From Aphanocapsa lilacina HA4352-LM1 (GTDB lineage Bacteria > Cyanobacteriota > Cyanobacteriia > Gloeobacterales > Gloeobacteraceae): a stretch of DNA of 64,000 nucleotides. Shown here piece by piece: positions 17,368-26,476 of the stretch. The notes beneath the pieces were generated by a model, which worked only from the letters and a program-made list of their open reading frames with translations, had not been told where the DNA came from and searched no databases. Every line of letters begins with the position of its first letter. Positions within the stretch are counted from its first letter, which is position 1. The stretch spans positions 1-64,000 of the forward strand of contig JAHHGR010000006.1 of assembly GCA_019359725.1 (NCBI GenBank). The letters are read 5' to 3'. Position numbers and translations under genes: made by a program.

Positions 17368-19185
17368 TCATGCTCGGTACCCCTCTGCCTGAAGGTTGAA
17401 CAGCTCGGCATAGCGCCCGTTTTGGGCGGCAAGTTCGCGGTGGGTTCCCTGCTCGCCGACCCGGCCCCCCTCCAGCACGACGATGCGGTCGGCGGTGAGC
17501 ACCGTCGAGAAGCGGTGCGAGATCAAAAGGGCCATTTTCCCCCGGCGCAGCTCCCGGAATTTGCTGGACACTTCGTGCTCGGCGCGCGCGTCGAGGGCGG
17601 CGGTGGGCTCGTCGAGCACCAGCACCGGCGCGTCGCGCATGTAGGCCCGGGCGAGGGCAATTTTTTGCCACTGGCCGCCGGAAAGATCCTGGCCTTCGCG
17701 GAACCATTTGCCGAGCATCGTGTCATAGCCGCGCGCGAGGCTTGTAACCAGTGCGCTCGCCCCGCCCCGCCCCGCCGCCGCTTCGATGCGCTCCAAATCC
17801 GTGAGGGCGTCCACCCGGCCGTAGCCGATGTTGTCGCGGGCGGTGGCGTGAAAGCGCACAAAATCTTGAAAGACCACTCCCACCAGTTCGCGCAGCTTCT
17901 CGGGTTCGTACTCGGCCAGATCCCGGCCTTCGAGAAGAATACGTCCGCCGGTGGGTTCGTACAGGCGCGTGAGTAACTTGACCAGCGTCGTCTTGCCGGA
18001 GCCGTTTTCGCCCACCAGCGCCACCGTCTCACCGGGCCGGATTTCGAAGCTCACACCGCTCAGCACCTCGCGCTCGGAACCCGGATAGCGAAAAGAGACA
18101 TCTTCGAAGCGGATGCCCTGCTCGATGCGCTCGGGTAGCGGCCGGGGTGCGGCGGCTACGGCCCTGCGGGGCTCGAGATCCAGAAACCTGAACAAATCGT
18201 TGATAAACAGCGCATTTTGATAAACGCGCGCCCCGCTCTCGCTGAGCGACTGCAACTGGTTGTTGAGCTGCAGCACCGCCCCGGCATAGAGGGTCAAATC
18301 GCCGATGGTGAGAAGCCGCCGCAGCGCCATCCAGATGAGGTACCCGTAAAGTCCCGCGTAGCAGAGGGCGTTGAAGACGCTGCTTCCCACCCGCGCCGCC
18401 CCTTTGCGCAGGGCCAGAGCGACCGTCTCGCGGTGCACCTTTGTAAACAGGTTGCGAAAACTCTCGATAAAGTACGGCCCCAGGTCGAACAGTTTGATTT
18501 CCTTGGCGGCCTGATCGGTGCCCATCAGCGTCTTGATATAGCTCATCTGGCGGGCCTCCGGGGTGCGCGCCTGCACAAGCAGATAACCCGTGCGCACGAA
18601 GCGCACCGTCGTCACCAGCAGCGGCACCGAGGCGAGCACCAACACCGGCAGTACGAACACTCCCAGGCGGGCGAGCAGGACCACCAGCGCCCCCATCGAG
18701 ACGACGCTCTGGGTAATCGACAGGCTCTGGATCAGCAGACCCAGGGGCCGGTAGCCCGCCTCGCGCTGGGCGCGCTGCAGCGCGTCGTAGAATTTTGAAT
18801 CCTCGAAGTAGGCCAATTCCAGCGCGTCTGCGTTGCGCAAGATCCGCTCGTTGATCTGGAATGTCAGTTTTTCGCCGAAGACCTCCTGGAGGATCGATCC
18901 GGCCGTCTGGACGGCGGCGGAGAGTACCAGCAACCCCAGTTCCAGACCCACCAATCCGAGCGCCCGGCTGGTGAAGATTTCACCGTCCGGCCGCGTGGAG
19001 GCGGCTACTACCGTGTCGATGATGAGCTTGCCGACGTAGAGTTGCACGGCGGGTAACACTCCGCCTACCAGCGTGAGGATAAGTAGACCGACACAGGCGA
19101 GCGGGCCGCTCTGCCAGACCAGTTCTAGAACGCGGCGCAGGCGGACGAACATCGATAAACCGAACCGGGTGGATGAGATCTCCAT
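17368..19185 (-). CDS. ABC exporter, fused membrane and ATPase domains
   Basis: A 605-residue half-transporter that should act as a homodimer in the plasma membrane. The N-terminal about 320 residues hold six hydrophobic helices. The ATPase domain has Walker A GENGSGKTTLVKLL, the Q loop VFQDF, the signature LSGGQWQKIALARAY, Walker B VLVLDEPTAALDA and the switch His in LLISHRFST. ATG at 19185 (MEISSTRF) is chosen over a longer frame from 19221. Closest in style to lipid or peptide exporters without a peptidase domain; the substrate cannot be told from the sequence. The next gene on the same strand (16553-17278) starts 89 bp beyond its stop. Confidence 0.9.
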   Translation of the reverse strand: MEISSTRFGLSMFVRLRRVLELVWQSGPLACVGLLILTLVGGVLPAVQLYVGKLIIDTVVAASTRPDGEIFTSRALGLVGLELGLLVLSAAVQTAGSILQEVFGEKLTFQINERILRNADALELAYFEDSKFYDALQRAQREAGYRPLGLLIQSLSITQSVVSMGALVVLLARLGVFVLPVLVLASVPLLVTTVRFVRTGYLLVQARTPEARQMSYIKTLMGTDQAAKEIKLFDLGPYFIESFRNLFTKVHRETVALALRKGAARVGSSVFNALCYAGLYGYLIWMALRRLLTIGDLTLYAGAVLQLNNQLQSLSESGARVYQNALFINDLFRFLDLEPRRAVAAAPRPLPERIEQGIRFEDVSFRYPGSEREVLSGVSFEIRPGETVALVGENGSGKTTLVKLLTRLYEPTGGRILLEGRDLAEYEPEKLRELVGVVFQDFVRFHATARDNIGYGRVDALTDLERIEAAAGRGGASALVTSLARGYDTMLGKWFREGQDLSGGQWQKIALARAYMRDAPVLVLDEPTAALDARAEHEVSSKFRELRRGKMALLISHRFSTVLTADRIVVLEGGRVGEQGTHRELAAQNGRYAELFNLQAEGYRA

Positions 19186-19374
19186 TGTCGCCACCTGTCC
19201 ACCCCTTCGGCAGCCGCCCATTTTTCCGGGCGGCTCGTCCTCGGCCGCATCGCCCGAGTCCCACGCGCAGCTGTATCGGCCGGAAGTCTACGGTCGGGGC
19301 GGCAGCGACCGGGCGGCGATCCGCGAGCGATCCCCAGGCTGCAGCCAAAGTTTGATCGTCACGCCATAGAATCA

Positions 19375-19579
19375 ATACCGTCTTCCCCTGAAACTGAACG
19401 CCTACATCGATGGAGTTGCCCTTGCCCAATCGAATGCGCAAGTGACCGTCGAGATCCGCTATCCCCAACTGCACGAAAACATCCGCGACTGTTGCCAGGA
19501 AGCGAGCATCCAGATTTTCGCCCCAAGTTACGAGGCGGATCCCAACGCATTTGGTCCGGCCGCCGGCAAGTTGAACTGA
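19375..19579 (+). pseudogene. coding-like fragment without start codon, ends just before the TSUP gene
   Basis: The 396 bp between the ABC gene start and the TSUP stop hold one plus-strand frame that reads like protein: ...LNAYIDGVALAQSNAQVTVE, IRYPQLHENIRDCCQEASIQ, IFAPSYEADPNAFG, then PAAGKLN and stop TGA at 19577-19579. It is open from a TAG just before 19375 but has no ATG or Shine-Dalgarno; GTG codons occur inside. Third positions are mostly G/C as in real genes here. It may be the remnant of a lost gene or an alternative-start small protein; no family recognised. The rest of the gap shows nothing. Confidence 0.3.
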
Positions 19580-19581
19580 AT

Positions 19582-19959
19582 CTATTTGGTCGTCAGATAG
19601 CGCAGGGCAATCACGACCAAGAACACCCCGAAGGCGCGCTTGACGACGATATCCGGCAAACCGAGCGTCAATTTGGCGCCAAAATACGAACCTACAAACA
19701 GCCCCGCCACCAATAGCAGCGCCGCCGGGATGTTCACCTGGCCGTTTTTGTAGTACTCAAGCACGCCAAACAACCCAAAAGGCAGCAGCAGCGCCGCAAG
19801 TGAAGTGCCGGTGGCCATCTTGGTGCTGAAGCCGATCAAAAACATCATCGCCGGCACCATGATCGCCCCGCCGCCGATGCCGAACATACCGGCCAGCACC
19901 CCGGCCACCAGCCCCAGGCTCAGCAGCGAGGCGATCTGCACCGTGCCCAAACTACCCAA
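19582..19959 (-). CDS. half-size TSUP (TauE/SafE) permease
   Basis: A 125-residue membrane protein with four hydrophobic helices. The signature GLVAGVLAGMFGIGGGAIMVPAMM is the first repeat motif of the TauE/SafE (DUF81) family, whose members move sulfite, sulfoacetate or other sulfur anions. Normal proteins have two such repeats in about 250 residues; this one carries a single half and would have to dimerise, as half-size TSUP members are thought to do. The start is TTG at 19959 with a G-rich stretch before it; no ATG fits. It is divergent from the SNF2 gene. Confidence 0.85.
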   Translation of the reverse strand: MGSLGTVQIASLLSLGLVAGVLAGMFGIGGGAIMVPAMMFLIGFSTKMATGTSLAALLLPFGLFGVLEYYKNGQVNIPAALLLVAGLFVGSYFGAKLTLGLPDIVVKRAFGVFLVVIALRYLTTK

Positions 19960-20030
19960 GTGCCACCCCCAGAAGTGCCATGCCCAATTATTTCACCCAG
20001 CAGCCAGGCTGCGAAGCATAAAATGTCAGC

Positions 20031-23000
20031 ATGGCTATCTTGCACGGTATCTGGGTTCACCACCCCCCCCGGGCCGGGCTTTTCCTTTGGGGAGAAACCT
20101 GGAGGCAGGTTGCAAAGCGGCGCAAGCGCTCCGAAGCACCCTCTGCGCATCCCTATGTCCAGGAACCGGCCGAGCTGTCCCCCCGCCTGGCGGCCCAGTT
20201 TCCCCAAATACCGCTCAGATCGCTGGTTCCCGAGACGTTAGCCCTCCAGTTGCCCGCCACGATTGAAAATGTGGTCTACTCGGCGAGTGCGGCTCCCGAA
20301 GGCAAGCCTTTGGAGCTGGAAACATGGCTGGTGGAAGGTTTCTGGCTCGATGGTCACCAGGCTTTTGAACTGCTGCTTGGGGTGCCCCTGGGCGGCGGGG
20401 ACGCCTCGATTGGTGACGACCTGCGCTTCTGGTCGCAGTGCGCCCGCTGGGTGCTCGACTTGCTGGTGCGCGCCAAGTACCTGCCCGACCTGGAGAGCGG
20501 CAACGGCCCAGAAATTCCCACCGCCCGCTGGGTGCCGCTGCTCGACAGCGCCGTCGATCAAGCCCGCCTCAAAGAATTTGCCGCCCGTCTACCGGGCGCC
20601 TGCCGCGCCGCGACCCCCGAATTGTCAGCGCACCAGATTCTCAAGAGTTTCCTGAGCGCTATGCTCGACGCGCGGGTGCGCACGCTGCTTGCTTGCGAGC
20701 CCCCCGATTCGCGCACGCTGCCTGCCGGAGCGGTGCGCCCCTGGCTTCTGGCCCTGGCCCATCCCCAACCCCAGCTCAAATCCCCGGATCCGGAGACGCC
20801 GACCCTGGCGGAAGCCCTGGCCACCTGGCGCGCCCCCCTGAGCTATCAGGTCCGCTCGCGCACCTGCTTCCGTCTGCAGCCGCCCGAGCAGAGCAAAGAC
20901 GAGTGGAAGCTGGACTTTCTGTTGCAGGCGGGCGACGATCCCGAGGCGCTGATCACTGCCCAGCAAGTCTGGAGCAGCACGGGGGCACTGCAGGAGGTGT
21001 TCCTTGCCGGTCTGGGCCTTGCCTCGCGCATTTTTGCGCCCATCGAGCGGGGGTTGCTCGTCCCCCAGCCCACCTGCTGCACCGTGAGCACCGTCGAGGT
21101 GTTTCAGTTTCTCAAAGCCGCCACCTGGCGGTTGCGCGACAGCGGCTTCGAGGTGTTGTTGCCCGAAAGCCTTGCGGACGCGGGCAGCCTGCGCAACCGC
21201 CTGGGCCTCAAACTCGAAGCGAACGCGCCCGGTCGCAACGGCTCGGGCCTCGGCATGCAGAGCTTGCTCGCGTTTAAGTGGGAGCTGTCGCTTGCGGGCA
21301 AAACCCTGAGTCGCGCTGAGTTCGACCGCCTCGCCGTCAGTTCCGATCCCCTGGTCAAAATCCACGACAACTGGGTCGAATTGCGCCCCCAGGACGTGCG
21401 CGCCGCCCGCAGCTTTTTGCAATCGCGCAAAGATCAAGTGGGACTTTCGCTGGAGGATGTGCTGCGCCTCAACTTCGGCGACACCCCCAAAATTGATGGG
21501 CTGCCCATCGTCAACTTCGACAGCTCCGGCCCCATTCAACAGCTGCTGGAGACCCTCACCGACCAGCGCAAACTCACCCCCATCGACGAACCGCCGGGGT
21601 TCAAGGGCACCCTGCGGCCCTATCAAAAAATCGGCGTCGGCTGGCTCGCCTTTTTGCAGAAGTGGGGCCTGGGTGCTTGCCTAGCCGACGACATGGGACT
21701 CGGAAAGACTGTGGAGTTGATAGCATTTCTTCTTTTTCTCAAATCTAAAAATGAGCTGGACGGCCCTATATTGTTGATTTGCCCGACTTCAGTGATGGGA
21801 AACTGGGAAAGAGAAATAAAGAAATTTTCTCCTAGTTTATCTGTGCATGTCCATCATGGGGCGCGGCGGCCGAAGGGGCGCAATTTTGTCGAGACGGCTC
21901 AGAAAAAGCAGATTATCATCAGCAGCTACGCCCTGGTCCAGCGCGACAGCAAAGATCTCAAGCGCGTCGAATGGTTGGGCCTGGTGCTCGACGAAGCCCA
22001 GAACATCAAAAACCCCGACGCCAAGCAGACCCAGTCGATTCGGGAACTGACGGCGCGCTTTCGGATTGCCCTCACCGGTACGCCGGTTGAGAATCGCCTT
22101 GCAGAACTGTGGTCGATCCTCGATTTTCTCAATCCCGGCTATCTGGGGGCGCGCAACTTCTTTCAGCGCCGCTTCGCAGTCCCCATCGAAAAGTACGGGG
22201 ATCGCTCCTCGGCAAACGCCCTCAAGGCGCTGGTACAGCCGTTTATCCTGCGGCGGCTCAAATCCGACCCGCAGATTATTCAAGATCTGCCCGAGAAGCA
22301 GGAGACCAACGTCTTCTGTCCGCTCACGCCCGAGCAGGCGGCCCTCTACGAGCGGGTAGTGGACGAGTCGCTCGTCAAGATCGAACAGAGCTCCGGCATC
22401 CAGCGGCGCGGGACGGTGCTCGCCACCCTGGTCAAGCTCAAGCAGATCTGCAACCACCCGAGCCACTACCTGGGGGACGACGGACCGCTCGCCGACCGCT
22501 CCGGCAAGCTCAGCCGCCTGGGCGAGATGCTCGAAGAAGTGCTCGCCGAGGAGGAGCGGGCGCTGATTTTTACCCAGTTCGCCGAGTGGGGCCACCTGCT
22601 GCAGGCGCACCTGAGCCGCCAGTTGGGTTCAGAAGTGTTTTTTCTCTACGGCGGCACCAGCAAAAACCAGCGCGAGGCGATGATCGAGCGCTTCCAGAAC
22701 GATCCGCAGGGGCCGCGGATTTTTATTCTGTCGCTGAAGGCGGGGGGGGTCGGCCTCAACCTCACCCGCGCCAACCACGTCTTCCACTTCGACCGCTGGT
22801 GGAACCCGGCGGTCGAGAATCAAGCCACCGACCGCGTCTTCCGCATCGGCCAGACCAAGAACGTACAGGTCTACAAGTACGTGTGCACCGGCACACTCGA
22901 AGAGCGCATCAACGCCCTGATCGAAAGCAAAAAGGCTCTGGCCGAGCAGGTGGTGAGCGCCGGTGAGAACTGGCTGTCGGATCTGAGCACCGATCAACTC

Positions 23001-23057
23001 CGGCAACTGTTGGTGCTCGATCGCTCGGAGATTGTCGATACGGAGGACACCGCATGA
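20031..23057 (+). CDS. SNF2-family helicase-like ATPase
   Basis: A 1008-residue protein of the bacterial SNF2/Rad54 type. The N-terminal about 500 residues correspond to the SNF2-associated domain of bacterial members. The ATPase core starts near residue 530: LRPYQKIGVGWLAFL, motif I DDMGLGKT (553-560), motif II DEAQ in LVLDEAQNIKNP, motif III ALTGTPVENRLAELWS, motif V SLKAGGVGLNLTRANHV and motif VI DRVFRIGQTKNVQVYK. It probably remodels protein-nucleic acid complexes. The stop overlaps the next ATG (ATGA), so it is coupled to the SWIM protein, a pairing widespread in bacteria. Positions 21721-21840 are markedly AT-rich compared with the rest. Confidence 0.95.
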   Translation: MAILHGIWVHHPPRAGLFLWGETWRQVAKRRKRSEAPSAHPYVQEPAELSPRLAAQFPQIPLRSLVPETLALQLPATIENVVYSASAAPEGKPLELETWLVEGFWLDGHQAFELLLGVPLGGGDASIGDDLRFWSQCARWVLDLLVRAKYLPDLESGNGPEIPTARWVPLLDSAVDQARLKEFAARLPGACRAATPELSAHQILKSFLSAMLDARVRTLLACEPPDSRTLPAGAVRPWLLALAHPQPQLKSPDPETPTLAEALATWRAPLSYQVRSRTCFRLQPPEQSKDEWKLDFLLQAGDDPEALITAQQVWSSTGALQEVFLAGLGLASRIFAPIERGLLVPQPTCCTVSTVEVFQFLKAATWRLRDSGFEVLLPESLADAGSLRNRLGLKLEANAPGRNGSGLGMQSLLAFKWELSLAGKTLSRAEFDRLAVSSDPLVKIHDNWVELRPQDVRAARSFLQSRKDQVGLSLEDVLRLNFGDTPKIDGLPIVNFDSSGPIQQLLETLTDQRKLTPIDEPPGFKGTLRPYQKIGVGWLAFLQKWGLGACLADDMGLGKTVELIAFLLFLKSKNELDGPILLICPTSVMGNWEREIKKFSPSLSVHVHHGARRPKGRNFVETAQKKQIIISSYALVQRDSKDLKRVEWLGLVLDEAQNIKNPDAKQTQSIRELTARFRIALTGTPVENRLAELWSILDFLNPGYLGARNFFQRRFAVPIEKYGDRSSANALKALVQPFILRRLKSDPQIIQDLPEKQETNVFCPLTPEQAALYERVVDESLVKIEQSSGIQRRGTVLATLVKLKQICNHPSHYLGDDGPLADRSGKLSRLGEMLEEVLAEEERALIFTQFAEWGHLLQAHLSRQLGSEVFFLYGGTSKNQREAMIERFQNDPQGPRIFILSLKAGGVGLNLTRANHVFHFDRWWNPAVENQATDRVFRIGQTKNVQVYKYVCTGTLEERINALIESKKALAEQVVSAGENWLSDLSTDQLRQLLVLDRSEIVDTEDTA

Positions 23058-23878
23058 ACAGCGATCCGGCCAAAGCTTCTCAGGAGGCAGCAGCGAAGGT
23101 GTTCGCAAGCCAATGGTGGGCACAGCGGTGGATCGACGTGCTCGAATCGTTCGGCTGGACGCAGCGGCTCGCGCGCGGCCGCAACTACGCCCGCGGCGGC
23201 AACGTGCTTGCCATGGAATTTCAAGGCTCGAAGGTCAAAGCCAAAGTCCAGGGAACCGCTCCCACCCCCTACGACGTGACACTCTTTCTCGATCGCTTCA
23301 GCGACGAGCAGTGGCAAGAAGTGATCGAGACCCTCGCAGGCCGCGCCATCTTCGCAGCCAAACTGCTGGCGGGGGAGATGCCCCAGAATATCGAGGAAGC
23401 CTTTATCGCCAGTGGGCTGAGTTTGTTTCCCTTCAACAAATGGGACATCCACAGCCAGTGCTCCTGCCCAGACTCGGCCAATCCCTGCAAGCACATCGCC
23501 GCCGTCTACTACCTGATGGGCGAACGCTTCGACCAGGACCCGTTCGTGCTGTTCGCCCTGCGCGGCCGCAGCCGCACCCAGATCCTCCAGCGCCTGCGCG
23601 AACTGCGCGGCAGCGGTACTACCGCGCCCAGCGAATCCGCCGCCACCGAGTCGACGGCGCCACCGGTGCCGCCCCTCAAAGCCCAGGGATTCTGGCAGCT
23701 CGCAGGCGATCTCGACCCGTCGCTGGTGGCGATTTTGCCGCCGCCGTCGCAGGAGACGGTGCTCGACGTGCTCGGGCCGCCGCCCATCGAAGGGGCGGAA
23801 CCGGTGGTCAACTACTTCAAAGGAACTTACGCCCAAGTGCGCAACTGGGCCATGGCCGCGGCCCTCGGAGCGGAGTAG
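23054..23878 (+). CDS. SWIM zinc-finger protein
   Basis: A 274-residue protein. The SWIM motif CxC-x6-CxH is at Cys136, Cys138, Cys145 and His147 (QCSCPDSANPCKHIAAVYY). The N-terminal RGRNYARGGNVLAMEFQGSKVKAKVQG is typical of the partner proteins of bacterial SNF2 ATPases. SWIM domains bind DNA or protein. It starts in the ATGA overlap with the SNF2 gene, so the two products are probably made in fixed ratio and act together in DNA repair, recombination or remodelling (inference). The C-terminal third is Pro/Ala-rich and variable. Confidence 0.92.
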   Translation: MNSDPAKASQEAAAKVFASQWWAQRWIDVLESFGWTQRLARGRNYARGGNVLAMEFQGSKVKAKVQGTAPTPYDVTLFLDRFSDEQWQEVIETLAGRAIFAAKLLAGEMPQNIEEAFIASGLSLFPFNKWDIHSQCSCPDSANPCKHIAAVYYLMGERFDQDPFVLFALRGRSRTQILQRLRELRGSGTTAPSESAATESTAPPVPPLKAQGFWQLAGDLDPSLVAILPPPSQETVLDVLGPPPIEGAEPVVNYFKGTYAQVRNWAMAAALGAE

Positions 23879-23966
23879 GTCGCCCTGAATTTTGCCGACT
23901 TTGGTTGCCCTGGATTTTGAGCGGCTCGATGCAGCAGGCATGCCTGCTGCCGAGGATTCTGAGGTA

Positions 23967-24040
<74 letters not shown>

Positions 24041-24070
24041 TTGCGCTTAACCAGCCTATCACAAGCCCCA

Positions 24071-26398
24071 TTAGCGGCGGACAGGCTGGAACTCGGTCTG
24101 GCCGGTGCAGGCGGCGGGGTAGCGGATGCGCTGGTGGTTCTGCTCCTTCCAAACTTTGACAAAGCTTTTGGCTATCTGGGGCAACTCTTCTTCTTTGAGG
24201 TCCGAGTCTTTGAGTTGGCCCTCGCGCCAGCGGGCCGCGAGGATGCGCTGCACCATCGCCACCGCCTCGGGCTCGGTGACGTCTTTGAGCGAACGCAGGG
24301 CCGCCTCACAGGCATCGGCAAGCATCACCAACCCGGTCTCACGCGATTGGGGCGTCGGGCCGGGGTAAGTAAAGTCTTCGTCGCGAACGTTTTCGGCGCC
24401 CACTTCTTCGCAGGCCTGGTGGTGGAAATAGGCGATGCGGATGGTGCCCTGGTGCTCGGGAATAAAATTCTGGATCACCTGGGGCAAACCGTGGCGGCGG
24501 GCCAGTTTGAGGCCGTCGGTGACGTGATCGCGGATGACGGCCGCCGAGCGCCAGGGATCGTCCAGTTGCAGGTGGGGGTTGGGAAGGCCCATCTGGTTTT
24601 CGATAAAGTAGCGGGGGCGGACCATCTTGCCGATGTCGTGGTACAGGGTACCCGTGCGCACCAGATCGGCGTTGTCCCCCAGGCAGCGGGCGGCAGCCTC
24701 CGCCAGGTTGGCGACAAATAGGGTGTGCTGGAAAGTGCCGGGAGCCTCGGTGGCCAGGCGCTTCAGCAAAGGCTGGTTGGGATTGGCCAGCTCTGAAAGG
24801 CGCACTGGCGTCACGACGTCGAACAGCCGCTCGAGATAGGGGCTCGCCCCGAGGGCCACGATGCTGCAGACCAGGCCGCCACCGAACATCTCGCCTGTGT
24901 GAACGAGCAGTTCGCGCCAGTCGTAGCCCGCCGGGAAAACCAGATTGAGCAGGGCATAGACCCCCCCCTGGACAGCGGCGGCGAGTACCCCCAAAAAGGC
25001 CATCTCCTCGCGCGAGCGCAGGCGGCCCACCTGCACCGCCGCCACCAGACCGCCCGCCAGCACCGGCCAGAAGATCGTCGTCGGCAAAGCCAGTCCATAC
25101 CAGAAAGGCACCGCCAGGGCCAACAGGGCAACGCTGCCGCGCAGCGAGCCATAAAAGTTGCCCAGCAGCAATCCGGTGGCGATAAAGGGCAAAAAGCCTC
25201 CCCAGCCCCAACTGTTGCCGATGATCACCCCGATAATCGCCGTGCCCAGGGCGACCACCAGCGTCAGCAGATAGTCGCGCTTGCACAGACAGGCGCGGCC
25301 CAGCCGCTTCTCGATGCCCAAAAAAGTCGAGAAGGCGACCATCTGGATCACCGCGAGCAAGCCCAGTTCCGGCCAGTTGATCCCACGCTGGGTCAGATCG
25401 AGCTGATCGAGAATCGCAAACCAGCGGGGGGTCACCGTATCCCCTTTGTCGAGCAGCACCTGACCCTTTTGGATTTTGATGCGGATATCCTCGACGTTCT
25501 GAACGCTTTGCTCCGCCTCGCGCAGGGTCTGGAGCGGGTCGACGCGCAGATTGGGTGTGAGCACCGAAAGCACCAGATCGGTGGCGATCCGGCGCTGGAG
25601 AATATCAAAATTTGCGGGCAGTTGGGCGGTGATCCCCTTTTCGCGCAGCTCCGGATCGAGTTTGGGAACGATGCCAATCGCCAGAAGCCGACGGGTGACC
25701 AGGCGGGCCTGGTCAGCTACGTCCTGCCACTGGGCGGGAGTCAGCCCCAAAAGCCGGTCCTGAAAGACGATAGGGGCGGTGCGCAGGCGCGAGAGCGCCT
25801 GACCGTAGGCCAGACGGGAGCGCTCAATCGCCACGATTAAATTATCGAGTTCACCGCCCTCGCGCCGATTACTGAGACTGGCAAGGATCGGACGCTCGAG
25901 GGTCGGCAAAGTCTCAGCTGAAGGTGTGCCTGGGGAGAAGGCCAGTTGCTTGAGGCGCCGCCAGCCCGCCTGGGGCATCGCGCGCAGGTACTGCTGGGCT
26001 TCGCTGGTGAGGATGCCGGGATTGAGGTAGGGCAGCTTGCCGGCAGTCGCGACGATCTGATCGCCCTCGGTGAGCAGGTCGTCGAGGCGATCGCGCACCT
26101 GGACGTCCACCAGTGGATCGTAGTCGTACACCTGCACGGCGGCGCGGCTCGCCTCGCGGCGGGCTTTTTCGGTCTCGGAGCGGTCGGTGACCTCGACGGT
26201 GCGCGGAGCGACGATCGCCCGATCGACGCGGGTCCCCACCGACAGTCGCGGCTCGCTGTAAAAGCGCACTCCCAAAACGGCAGTGAGCGACAGCACAGCC
26301 AGTAGAAACCAGACCGGCGCGTCCAGTACCGGCCTATAGAAAGCCAGCCACTTCAAAGAACCGCCGCGCCATGAACCAGCGAACAGAGAGTGGCTCAT
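24071..26398 (-). CDS. 7TM-HD protein, probable cyclic-di-AMP phosphodiesterase (PgpH type)
   Basis: A 775-residue membrane protein. One N-terminal helix (residues about 28-48) is followed by a large extracytoplasmic 7TM-HDED-like domain (SVGTRVDRAIVAPRTVEVTD, ending with KIQKGQVLLDKGDTVTP), then about seven hydrophobic helices (residues 335-510), then a cytoplasmic HD domain. The HD pair is His587-Asp588 in TLYHDIGKMVRPRYFIENQ; an earlier metal His is in GTFQHTLFVANLAE. PgpH of Listeria with this layout hydrolyses c-di-AMP. ATG at 26398 is preferred over a TTG two codons earlier. It is 30 bp from the tRNA gene. Confidence 0.88.
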   Translation of the reverse strand: MSHSLFAGSWRGGSLKWLAFYRPVLDAPVWFLLAVLSLTAVLGVRFYSEPRLSVGTRVDRAIVAPRTVEVTDRSETEKARREASRAAVQVYDYDPLVDVQVRDRLDDLLTEGDQIVATAGKLPYLNPGILTSEAQQYLRAMPQAGWRRLKQLAFSPGTPSAETLPTLERPILASLSNRREGGELDNLIVAIERSRLAYGQALSRLRTAPIVFQDRLLGLTPAQWQDVADQARLVTRRLLAIGIVPKLDPELREKGITAQLPANFDILQRRIATDLVLSVLTPNLRVDPLQTLREAEQSVQNVEDIRIKIQKGQVLLDKGDTVTPRWFAILDQLDLTQRGINWPELGLLAVIQMVAFSTFLGIEKRLGRACLCKRDYLLTLVVALGTAIIGVIIGNSWGWGGFLPFIATGLLLGNFYGSLRGSVALLALAVPFWYGLALPTTIFWPVLAGGLVAAVQVGRLRSREEMAFLGVLAAAVQGGVYALLNLVFPAGYDWRELLVHTGEMFGGGLVCSIVALGASPYLERLFDVVTPVRLSELANPNQPLLKRLATEAPGTFQHTLFVANLAEAAARCLGDNADLVRTGTLYHDIGKMVRPRYFIENQMGLPNPHLQLDDPWRSAAVIRDHVTDGLKLARRHGLPQVIQNFIPEHQGTIRIAYFHHQACEEVGAENVRDEDFTYPGPTPQSRETGLVMLADACEAALRSLKDVTEPEAVAMVQRILAARWREGQLKDSDLKEEELPQIAKSFVKVWKEQNHQRIRYPAACTGQTEFQPVRR

Positions 26399-26476
26399 GG
26401 GCAACTCCCACCCGGTGCAAGCAGCGTTCCAAATTTTCTGGCCATGGCCTTCAGCCTCGTTGCCGTGTCGTGAAAC

